Assembly: GCA_027854065.1 (NCBI GenBank)
Contig: JAQGEF010000037.1
Coordinates: forward strand, 1 to 33,197
Length of the DNA stretch: 33,197 nucleotides
DNA from: Polluticaenibacter yanchengensis
GTDB taxonomy: Bacteria; Bacteroidota; Bacteroidia; Chitinophagales; Chitinophagaceae
Direction: 5' to 3'
Shown here: one piece after another, positions 9,196 through 17,900 of the stretch
How the letters are laid out: the number at the start of each line of letters is the position of its first letter
Numbering within the stretch: position 1 is the first letter of the stretch
Program-made: the position numbers and the translations under genes
The notes under the pieces: generated by a model
What the model was told of the DNA's origin: nothing
Database searches by the model: none
The model's input: only the letters and a program-made list of their open reading frames with translations

Positions 9196-9717
9196 ATGAG
9201 AATCATCAAAACATTGCTTATTGCCATTATTTCAATTATCGCACTAATTTTAATTGTAGCACTGTTTTTACCAAAAACATTTAGCGGTGAAGGCGTCGTT
9301 ATCATTAATAAACCGGTTAATGAAGTTTTCAGTTATGTGAAACAAATTAAAAACCAGGAAAACTATGGTGTTTGGTTCAAAATGGACAATAACATCACCA
9401 AAGAATATTCCGGGGAAGATGGCACTGTCGGTTTCAAATATAGCTGGAAAAGTAAAAAAGTAGGCGACGGCGAACAGGTCATTACAAAAATAGAAGAAAA
9501 CAAAAGAATAGAAATGGACCTGTTTTTCAACGGTGAAAAAGAACCGGCGAAATCTTATATCTCTACAGAACCCGTTGATAGCACACAAACCAAAGTAACA
9601 TGGGCAGTGTCGGGTTCAATTCCCTATCCGTTTAATATCATGTGTCTGTTCTACGATATGAACAAAGATTTTAAAGAAGGCGTTCAAAACTTAAAAACAG
9701 TATTGGAAAAGCAATAA
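9196..9717 (+). CDS. SRPBCC (START-like) family protein with N-terminal membrane anchor
   Basis: This 173-aa protein has an N-terminal hydrophobic helix (about residues 5-27, rich in I/L/A). It is followed by a SRPBCC/polyketide-cyclase-like domain: VIINKPVNEVFSYVKQIKNQENY near the start, VGFKYSWKSKK and GEQVITKIEENKRIEMDLFF in the middle, and a final amphipathic helix (KDFKEGVQNLKTVLEKQ). The fold builds a deep hydrophobic cavity for small ligands. No catalytic residues or ligand can be assigned. It is the last gene of the short plus-strand operon and is closed by the strong terminator at 9729-9780. The anchor suggests the domain lies outside the cytoplasm, matching the exported YCII protein upstream. 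Confidence 0.85.
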   Translation: MRIIKTLLIAIISIIALILIVALFLPKTFSGEGVVIINKPVNEVFSYVKQIKNQENYGVWFKMDNNITKEYSGEDGTVGFKYSWKSKKVGDGEQVITKIEENKRIEMDLFFNGEKEPAKSYISTEPVDSTQTKVTWAVSGSIPYPFNIMCLFYDMNKDFKEGVQNLKTVLEKQ

Positions 9718-9728
9718 TTGAATATGCT

Positions 9729-9780
9729 CTTTCATGCCATAAAAATGCCCCCGAATGGGGGCATTTTTATGGCATGAAAG
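9729..9780. terminator. Bidirectional terminator between the SRPBCC gene and mfd
   Basis: A perfect inverted repeat has 24-bp arms (9729-9752 and 9757-9780) around the 4-nt loop gaat. The core atgccccc/gggggcat is flanked by A5 and T5 runs, so it can terminate in both directions. It lies between the convergent SRPBCC gene (+) and mfd (-). Confidence 0.95.
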
Positions 9781-9826
9781 AAACAATACTTTTAAATACC
9801 TGGCATCAGTATCAATTATCTTATTG

Positions 9827-12800
9827 CTATAAATTTCCGTTCTTTATAAATCCATGCATCCTCGTCAGAAAATCCAGTATCTCAGTCATCGATTTTATAT
9901 TCTCCACTACTAATATGCCATTTTTTCCCACTTGTTTCAGCCTCGCTTTATTAGTATGCTTTTGAATATATTCCAGCAATTTATTAAAAGTCTCACTTTG
10001 AAAATAAGGGGAATCAGGATTCCCGACAAAAAAACAACGGAGCGTATCATCTTTCAGGTGCATTTTCTCAAAGCCGATCGTTACCGCCAGTTTACGGGAT
10101 TTTACCGTACGGAACAAATCCTCCACCTGTACAGGAACCGGCCCGAACCGGTCAACCAATTCATCCCTGAAATGATCAAGGTCCTCATTCGACTCACTAT
10201 GATCCAGGCGCGTATATAATGCCAGTCGTTCAGCAATATTTTCCACGTAACTATCAGGAATTAATATCTCCAGGTCAGTATCTATCGTACAATCTTTTAC
10301 AAAATCGTCCTGCTCTTGTATTTCATCTTTAAAAAGCTCTTTAAACTGCTTGCGTTTAAGGTCACGAATCGCTTCATCCAATATTTTATGGTACATTTCA
10401 AACCCTATTTCCGCAATAAAACCACTCTGTTCCCCGCCCAGCATATTGCCGGCACCACGTATATCCAGGTCACGCATAGCAATCTGGAAACCACTACCCA
10501 AATCGCTGAACTGCTCCAGAGTTTGCAAACGTTTTTTACTATCGGTAGGCAAAGTACTCATGGGTGGCGCCAGTAAATAGCAGAAAGCTTTTTTATTACC
10601 ACGACCAACACGTCCGCGCAACTGATGCAGATCGCTCAATCCAAAATGGTGCGCATTATTCACAATAATAGTATTCACGTTAGGAATATCCACACCGCTT
10701 TCTACAATATTGGTACATACCAGCACATCATATTTATGCTCCATAAAATCCATGATCGTATCTTCAAGATCATCTCCGCTCATCTGTCCATGAGCAAAAG
10801 CCACACTCAAATCCGGGCATAGGCCCCGTATCAGGGACGCCATTTCAGCCAGCCCGTTCACACGGTTATGAATAAAAAATACCTGCCCGCCACGCTCCGT
10901 TTCAAAATAAATACTATCCCGTATCTGGTCTTCATTAAAAACCGCAACTTCCGTATGCACAGGTTGCCTGTTAGGCGGCGGCGTATTAATGATACTCAGG
11001 TCACGGGCGCCCATCAAGCTAAACTGTAAAGTCCGCGGAATAGGCGTAGCCGTAAGCGTTAAACTATCTACAGTTGTACGCAATGCTTTCAGCTTTTCTT
11101 TAGCCGCTACACCAAACTTCTGTTCTTCATCAATAATCATGATGCCGAGATCTTTAAACTTGATGTCTTTACCCAATAAAGCATGAGTACCGATAATAAT
11201 ATCAATTTTCCCCTCTTTAAGCTTTGCAAGCGTTTCCTTTTTCTCTTTGCTGCTTTTAAAGCGGTTAATGAAATCTACATTAACAGGAAATTCCTTTAAT
11301 CGCTTCTGGAAAGTTTTATAATGTTGATATGCCAGGATCGTAGTAGGCACTAAAATAGCCGCCTGTTTACTGTCACATACCGTTTTAAATGCCGCGCGCA
11401 TCGCTACCTCCGTCTTACCAAAACCCACATCACCACATACCAGGCGGTCCATAGGGCTGTCTTTTTCCATATCCCGCTTTACATCAGCGCTCGCTTTTGC
11501 CTGGTCAGGCGTATCCTCATATATAAAACTTGCTTCCAGTTCTGTTTGCAAATAATTATCCGGCGAGTGGGCAAAGCCCTTCTGAGCTTTCCGCTGGGCA
11601 TACAAGGTAATCAGATCCTCAGCAATATCCTTGATCTGTTTCGCCGTTTTCTCTTTTAGCCGCTGCCATACATCACTGCCCAGTTTATTCATCTTAGGCA
11701 CCGAACCTTCCTTACCCGTGTATTTACTTATTTTATGTAAACTGCTTAAGTTGACGTATAACAGATCATTATCCTTATAACGCAGGCGTACAGCCTCCTG
11801 CATCCTGCCGTTCACCTCTATTTTCTGCAAACCGCTAAACACACCAACACCATGATCAATATGTGTCACATAATCCCCGGGCTGCAGTTCACGAAGCGTT
11901 TTCATCGTAATCGCTTTGTTCTTACTAAAAGCCTGTTTTACCTTGTATTTATGGTATCGCTGAAAAATCTGGTGATCGGTATAGCAAACAGCTTGCAGGT
12001 CATCATCAATAAAACCCTTCTGAATAGAGAAAGGCACCCCTACAAATTCAATCTCTGCTTCCAGGTCCTTTAAAATGCTGTAAATACGCTCCAGTTGCTT
12101 AGCCTGATCTGCGTAAATGTAGATTTGATACCCCTTTTCCTGCCAGCCTTTCAGATCAGAAATCAGAAGACTGAAATTGCGGTTAAAAGATGGCTGAACT
12201 TTAGAATGAAAACTGATATTTGAATAATTGGGTTTATTACCCGCAAAGGATTTACCAAAAGCAATCTGGTGAAAATCCTGAACACGCGTTTCAAAATCAT
12301 CAATATTTACAAAATCTTCTGCCACAGCATTCCTGGTCTCTACCCTCGTACCGTCTTCATCCTCTTCTTCTGCCGGTTTACTCCCTGCCTGAGAAATGTA
12401 TTCATAAAATACTTCAAATTGCTCTTTCTCTAAATCCAGCTTTTCTTTTATAAAGTCCCAGTTATTGTACCACACAACCGTGTTTTGCGGTATAAATTCA
12501 AGTAAGGAGACTTTTTCTTCCGCATCAAACTGCGACTCTACATTTGGTATAATACTAACCTGTAATAGTTTGCGTTCACTTAACTGGGTTTCCGGGTCAA
12601 AAATGCGGATACTGTCCACTTCATTGCCAAACAACTCTATCCGGTAAGGCTTTTCATTGCCAAAAGAATAAATATCCAGGATACCGCCACGCATAGCGAA
12701 TTGGCCGGGCTCATAAACAAAATCGGTTCGTGAAAAACCAAGCATTACCAATAAATCCAGCAAACTCGGAATATTTACTTCCTCTGCCTGCTTTATATGT

Positions 12801-13240
12801 ATAATGTTTGATTCCAGCTTTTTACTGATTACCACCTTTTCATAAATAGCTTCAGGATAAGTCACAATCAATTTCTTATTCCCACCTGCCAGTATCTTTG
12901 TCAGTGCTTCTGTACGCAACATCACATGACTGCTGTTAAGCAGGCGGTAATTACGCTTAACCTTAAAGGAGGACGGAAAATAAAACAGGTCCATTGCACC
13001 GGTAATATTTTCCAATGTATTATGAAAATAGGCGGCTTCTTCCGCATCTTCCAATATGATCAGGTGATTAAGAGACGTTGTATTACTGATAGAAAAAATA
13101 GAGTTAACAACAAATGCCGGTAAACTTCCATGAAGGTTCTGGAGGGCAATTTGTTGAGGTTGGGGCATTATAAGCCTGTCCGCAAGCTGTAAAATGCGGT
13201 TATCATTGTTGTACTTTACCTTCAGTTCATCAATATTCAT
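9827..13240 (-). CDS. mfd: Transcription-repair coupling factor Mfd
   Basis: This ATP-dependent DNA translocase displaces RNA polymerase stalled at DNA lesions and recruits UvrA for nucleotide excision repair. It is 1137 aa, close to E. coli Mfd (1148 aa). The UvrB-like N-terminal module is present, with GGILDIYSFGNEKPYRIELFGNEVDSIR. The RNA-polymerase-interacting domain begins near residue 450 (ELQPGDYVTHIDHGVGVF). The RecG-like motor shows Walker A GDVGFGKT (603-610), the DEEQ box (704-707), TATPIPRTL, and late helicase motifs including ESGVDIPNVNTII and HQLRGRVGRG. A TRCF C-terminal domain follows. All motifs look intact. It is monocistronic on the evidence here, with a convergent terminator downstream and a long non-coding region upstream. 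Confidence 0.98.
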   Translation of the reverse strand: MNIDELKVKYNNDNRILQLADRLIMPQPQQIALQNLHGSLPAFVVNSIFSISNTTSLNHLIILEDAEEAAYFHNTLENITGAMDLFYFPSSFKVKRNYRLLNSSHVMLRTEALTKILAGGNKKLIVTYPEAIYEKVVISKKLESNIIHIKQAEEVNIPSLLDLLVMLGFSRTDFVYEPGQFAMRGGILDIYSFGNEKPYRIELFGNEVDSIRIFDPETQLSERKLLQVSIIPNVESQFDAEEKVSLLEFIPQNTVVWYNNWDFIKEKLDLEKEQFEVFYEYISQAGSKPAEEEDEDGTRVETRNAVAEDFVNIDDFETRVQDFHQIAFGKSFAGNKPNYSNISFHSKVQPSFNRNFSLLISDLKGWQEKGYQIYIYADQAKQLERIYSILKDLEAEIEFVGVPFSIQKGFIDDDLQAVCYTDHQIFQRYHKYKVKQAFSKNKAITMKTLRELQPGDYVTHIDHGVGVFSGLQKIEVNGRMQEAVRLRYKDNDLLYVNLSSLHKISKYTGKEGSVPKMNKLGSDVWQRLKEKTAKQIKDIAEDLITLYAQRKAQKGFAHSPDNYLQTELEASFIYEDTPDQAKASADVKRDMEKDSPMDRLVCGDVGFGKTEVAMRAAFKTVCDSKQAAILVPTTILAYQHYKTFQKRLKEFPVNVDFINRFKSSKEKKETLAKLKEGKIDIIIGTHALLGKDIKFKDLGIMIIDEEQKFGVAAKEKLKALRTTVDSLTLTATPIPRTLQFSLMGARDLSIINTPPPNRQPVHTEVAVFNEDQIRDSIYFETERGGQVFFIHNRVNGLAEMASLIRGLCPDLSVAFAHGQMSGDDLEDTIMDFMEHKYDVLVCTNIVESGVDIPNVNTIIVNNAHHFGLSDLHQLRGRVGRGNKKAFCYLLAPPMSTLPTDSKKRLQTLEQFSDLGSGFQIAMRDLDIRGAGNMLGGEQSGFIAEIGFEMYHKILDEAIRDLKRKQFKELFKDEIQEQDDFVKDCTIDTDLEILIPDSYVENIAERLALYTRLDHSESNEDLDHFRDELVDRFGPVPVQVEDLFRTVKSRKLAVTIGFEKMHLKDDTLRCFFVGNPDSPYFQSETFNKLLEYIQKHTNKARLKQVGKNGILVVENIKSMTEILDFLTRMHGFIKNGNL

Positions 13241-13248
13241 GAAGGCTG

Positions 13249-13256
13249 CAAAGTTA
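13249..13256 (-). promoter_or_regulatory. Putative -7 element for mfd
   Basis: The minus strand carries TAACTTTG, a full match to the Bacteroidota -7 consensus TAnnTTTG, only 8 bp before the mfd ATG. No clear TTG lies 17-21 bp further upstream. If used, the transcript would have almost no 5' leader. Confidence 0.35.
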
Positions 13257-13356
13257 CAACAACCATGAAATTTTTTACTTTTTTTTGATTTTTGTTTTGT
13301 TATGATTTGTCCGGAACATTTAAGCCAAAAAATTCAGGTCAAATAGATAAATTAAA

Positions 13357-13588
13357 CCCTGTAGGGACTGCCTCCATCCCTTCACTTGTTTACTATTTAC
13401 CTCCCACCACTTATATTCCTATCCCCTCCTTGGACGGACAGAGGTGGGTAAATCTTCCTTAAATGATACAATTATTTTACTTTCAGCATCACTTTACTTT
13501 AAATTTATTTAATAGATCAAGTCCCGTAGTGACGACATTATGGTAGAAATAATTAAAGCAAAAGTAACCAGAGCGCCGTAGGTGCGAC
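13357..13588. repeat. Three short hairpin motifs with a shared GTA(G) loop
   Basis: Three related motifs recur: ccctgtaggg (13357-13366), gtcccgtagtgac (13521-13533) and gcgccgtaggtgcgac (13573-13588). Each has a short self-complementary stem around cGTAG, but the stem bases differ. They resemble small dispersed intergenic motifs I recall from Bacteroidota genomes. Confidence 0.5.
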
Positions 13589-13734
13589 ACTATTTATATA
13601 AACCCCAATCTTCATTTGTTTACTCTTTGCGCCACACCACTTATACTCCTATCCCTCCTTTGGAGCAACAGAGGTGGGTAAATCCCGCTTAAATGATACA
13701 ATTATTTTACTATCGGCATCGCTATACTTTAAAA
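13380..13734. repeat. Pair of about 124-bp direct repeats, 230 bp apart
   Basis: Copy A is 13380-13503 and copy B is 13610-13734. Both start ttca(c/t)ttgtttact and share the blocks acagaggtgggtaaatc and ttaaatgatacaattatttt. They end with a ...tactttaaa block. Mismatches are scattered through them, consistent with an old duplication. Confidence 0.85.
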
Positions 13735-14435
13735 ATCAGCGCCAATCTGCGATTGTATTTTTCTGCGCCATCTGCGGAAAATATAACATCTGTATATTGA
13801 GCATTATTAATTCGATACGCATCACACCTAAAATTTACTCATAAACAAATAATAATAGCCAAAACACACGTTAACACAGCATTTATGTGAATATTCAAGA
13901 GACTAAAATACTAATTAAATTAGCAATTATTTCCAATCCGGAACAGACTATAAGCATAGCAATAATACCGATAACTGACAGACTCCCCGTTACTTCATTA
14001 CAAAAAGACACACAACAAGATTTTCTAAACAAGTCGAAATGTTAAAAATACATGCTCCATTTAACATTTAAGGCAATATTTAAGGCATTGTTACAGCATA
14101 GATAAAGCGTAGTTAAAGCATAGATAAAGCATGGATAAAGCGTAAAACTATAGTAGAAGTTCAATACAGGCATGTATAACCTCCACAGCAGATATTTTAT
14201 CAATAGGAAAAAGCCTGGTGATATCTAATCTACAACAAACATTTTTAAGGTAAAAATCTACTCCCTGCTCTAATAAGCGTGTTTAGCGAACAAAAAAATC
14301 ACTAACTAACTTAGCAAACAATCACATAGAGACGTCAAAAATCAGCGCTAATCTGCGATTGTATTACTCTGCGTAATCAGCAGAAAATATTCAACTGATA
14401 TATTCAGCGTTATTGACTCTATAGATTTAATATGC
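13731..14435. repeat. Pair of about 95-bp direct repeats with ATCAGCG/TCTGCG motifs
   Basis: The copies are at about 13731-13825 and 14337-14435. Both begin aaaaatcagcg(c)(c/t)aat, continue ctgcgattgtatt and tctgcg, and end with a related ga(a)aatat...cattatt-type tail. The interval between them is not part of the repeat. This AATCTGCG-type motif is, from memory, a recurrent intergenic element in several bacterial groups. Confidence 0.75.
14095..14149. repeat. 11-bp tandem array, five units
   Basis: The units are agcatagataa, agcgtagttaa, agcatagataa, agcatggataa and agcgtaaaact. The period is exactly 11 bp, about one helical turn, and the last unit is degenerate. No coding frame crosses it convincingly. 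Confidence 0.85.
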
Positions 14436-14475
14436 ACTCAATAAGTCATTCAACAACAATCTCAGTATTTTATCC

Positions 14476-14652
14476 GCGTGAGGGATAGTAGCAAAGTACC
14501 CCACAGACGGCATGAAATGCCATGAATAGCGAAGCTAAGAAACCTGCAATGCCGCCTGTGGGTACTGCGGATAGCCCGGCCCTTTGCTGAATTTTAACTG
14601 GTTGGAATGTATGCTTCATATTCCATTCGCAACAGTTAGCAAAGGGACACGC
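14476..14652 (-). repeat. Structured palindromic repeat element, copy 2 (inverted)
   Basis: This 177-bp element is in reverse orientation to the copy at 6300-6481. Its ends are gcgtgaggg and gggacacgc, giving a 5-bp terminal inverted repeat gcgtg/cacgc. Stem 1 is ccctttgct (14580-14588) with agcaaaggg (14638-14646). Stem 2 is agtaccccacagacggcat (14495-14513) with atgccgcctgtgggtact (14549-14566). The stems keep pairing while the bases differ from copy 1. A 62-aa frame on the minus strand across it is an artefact of the repeat. Confidence 0.88.
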
Positions 14653-14916
14653 CCTCATATTTTTTCATACAAAAGCCTTGCATTTGACTTTTATTGCGGC
14701 AAGAACAAAAGATTTGAATAAGGCAATAATACCTAACCGCCATATTTATTTTAATATAAACAATTAATAATCAGATTTTGATACAAAATTCCTATAGCTT
14801 AAAAATTTATTTCTAAAAAACTTCAATAATTCTGCTGACTTTTTACTGTGTTGATCGATGTAGAGAAAGGACTTCTATGATCTCTATTCTCTTATTAATT
14901 AAATCAAGCAGCTGTT

Positions 14917-17900
14917 ATGAAGAAGATTTTGTACACCCTCATTTTTTTTCTACACTGTTACTATGCAGATGCCCAGAATAACACTTCCGAACAGGAACCA
15001 AATAATAGTTTTGCAACTGCCAATGCCACCGGCTCCAACCCAACTACTATCAGCGGGTCTGTAGGGGATGCCGACCTGGTGGATTACTTCAAACCAGATA
15101 TCAGCACATCCCTGGGTTACTGGAAAGTAGGTAGTTACAGCCTCATTCTGAACGCTACCAACACTTCAAATTCTCCACAGTCTCTTACGGTTCGTTTTTT
15201 TAACAGCCGGCAGGAAGACGGAAAGTTTTTCGATTCAACCACTGTATTGATAGCACCCGGGGCATCTATATCCAATCAGTATTTTAGCGCTTGTGGAAGA
15301 GTACTCGATGATGTTTATATTGCATTGTCAGCTTCAGGCAGCTTTGATTATTCCTTTTCATTTTATATAGGAGATCCCTTCAATGATTCAGAACCGAATA
15401 ACTCAGTAGCAACTGCTACAGTGCTTTCGGAACCCCTCTATGCTAACCGTGATTACGCCATCAATTTCCTCGGATTCGATCCTGTTGTTTATGATGTAGT
15501 GGATTATTTCAGGATTAACCTGTCCCAGGCAAATTATGACGATGCGGCGATACGTATTAAAGCAAAGAATTTAGGTTGTAACAATAACCAGTGGATACAA
15601 TACGAATTCTATAAAAACGGCAGCAATACACCCTTTACCGGCGGATATGTTGGCAATAGTCAAAACGTAGACCAGTGGACTGAGGTCGTATCCGACGTTT
15701 CATTGGCAACAGCAGGTTTATCTGCAGGTGATTACCTGGTGATAAAGATAACCTCATCCACAGCATTCGGATATGAATTCAGTTCGGTTGACAACAGCGG
15801 GCCTGTAGATTATGATGACGCTGAAGACAACTGTTGTAATTACAACGCGATACCGCTCACCGATAATATATACAAGGGGGGCGGCATTGGTGCCTATGAA
15901 GCCTATTACGATGAAGAATATGACTACTGGTCTTATAATTTAATGGATGAATATGATACTTACCGGATAGACCTGGCACAACCCGGTAGTATAAACCTTT
16001 TTATAGAAGCATTGGGGGCTGATTGTCCTACCACCAATATGTACCTCTATTATGACCTGTTAGATGCAAACGGCAATGAAATATCTTCTTATAATGAAAT
16101 TTTCAACTGGCAGGGCAACAGTTGTGATCATAGCTTTTCAAATGTTATTAAAATAAGGGGACTGAGTGCGGAAACATTTTATATACGACTGCACGTAAGG
16201 CCGGACAATGTGGAAAACAGTGCCGCTGCAGCCCTTGTTAACTATAAGATCAAATACCAGTTTTTAGATGGTACTTCCAATATAGATACTGAATACAATG
16301 GTAATTCAGCCAATGCGATTCCTATTACACCAAACCAGGTGGTAAAAGGCAACGTAGGATTTAAAGGCACTGAAAATGACAGGGACGATTTTTATAAGGC
16401 GAATTTACCCGGTGTCAGTTCTATAAGAGCCCATGTAAAGCTTACTTACAGAGGTAATTGGGAAGTCCCTTTAAATCAATACTACGCAAATTTGGCCATT
16501 TCAGGATTTAACTTTCGCAAGGTTATACCTGTAGCTCCGGCTAACGGCCTTGTAAAACCAGATTCGGTTTACCACGAAACCTTTGAACTATGTGGGCTAC
16601 CACAGGGGCCGGTATTTTTTGACTTTAGCACAGACTTCCAGGGTATTGAATACGAGTTTTCCTTTGAAGAGCTTAATAGCAATCCCTGGCCAAATGATAC
16701 TTTAAGTGGCAATACCATAAGTACAGCAGGAGTCCTTAAGAAAGACATAGAATATACCGGTTATTTAGGCTACCGCAATGAGAGTAATGTTTTAAATCAA
16801 AGTGACTACTACAAAATAGCTTTAAATAAGCCGGGTAACATACGGGTGCATGTAGAGCTCAGAAACCCGACCTGCACTAACCACAATGCATATGCGACTT
16901 CTTTAAACCTCCAGGCACCAACTTCATCTGTTTACAATAAAACATTTGAGGTTACTGCGGGACTGGGTTCAGGACAAAGCACCATTCAGTCATTTGAATT
17001 TTGCGGTCTGGGCACTGATACACTTTCTTTACGATTAAGTATTCCATTCCTCTCCCTCGGCTACTCTTCTCCCATGCTCTATAAGATCAGGTATGAAATA
17101 ACCGATTCCGCGTCAAATGAATTCATGGATGCAGAACCAAATAACAGTTTTGCACAGGCAAGTATCATCCATGATGGAGAAACTAAAAAAGGGATTGCCG
17201 GTTACTTCAGAGATATTGACTATTATAAATTTTTCGCATCCGCAGATACGATTAAGATTCCTTTCACTGTAACCAATAAAGCATGTGTGAACGATTATAT
17301 AACAGTAAGCGCTTATTCCAGCACACAGACTCTTATTGCTTCGAGACGCATTGGCACAAACATCGATATGGCGCCCGGTCAAAGCATTAACGATCTGTTT
17401 AAGTTTTACATGGTATCACCAGATACTGTGTATTTACTCATCAATAGCGGAAGCGATCTTGCAGATGCGATGCAATACAGTTTAAGCCTCAATCCGCAAC
17501 CGCCTTCTTCGGCATTCTCCTTAAGCGGCGACCCCACTGTTTGCTTTGGTAACAGCCATTACAAAGCTACCGGCATTACAGACAACGGCGATCTCACATA
17601 CCATTGGAGCCTGCCGGATGGTGGCGGGTCCATTAGCGCAACTGACAGTATTGCGGTCGTGAACTGGACCAATGCCGGTAACCGCCGCATCGCTTTATAT
17701 CTCTCCAATCCCCATGGCATTTCTGAAACAAGATATTTTGACGTTCTCGTGAATAATAATGTACCTACCCAGATCCCGGTGCTGTACCAGCTCGGAAGAA
17801 AGTTATTTACACAAGGCCGGCCACCCGGTGCTACCTACCAATGGTACAGGAATAATAATCCTGTAGCAGCAGCAACCGATTCTATATATCTCGCTTTGTC

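Larger units (their letters stand above)
13241..14916. other. Repeat-rich gene desert between mfd and the giant adhesin-like gene
   Basis: These 1.68 kb contain no credible gene on either strand. They hold several repeat families annotated separately: short hairpin motifs, a 124-bp direct repeat pair, a roughly 95-bp direct repeat pair, an 11-bp tandem array and a copy of the palindromic element. Positions 13826-14094 and 14150-14336 show only AT-rich sequence. Positions 14653-14916 should contain the promoter of the downstream operon, but I found no convincing TTG-N19-TAnnTTTG match there. Confidence 0.8.

Noticed and set aside
9613..9623. ggttcaattcc, a tRNA T-arm-like sequence
   Set aside because: It lies inside the SRPBCC coding sequence, and no acceptor stem, anticodon arm or D-arm can be built around it.
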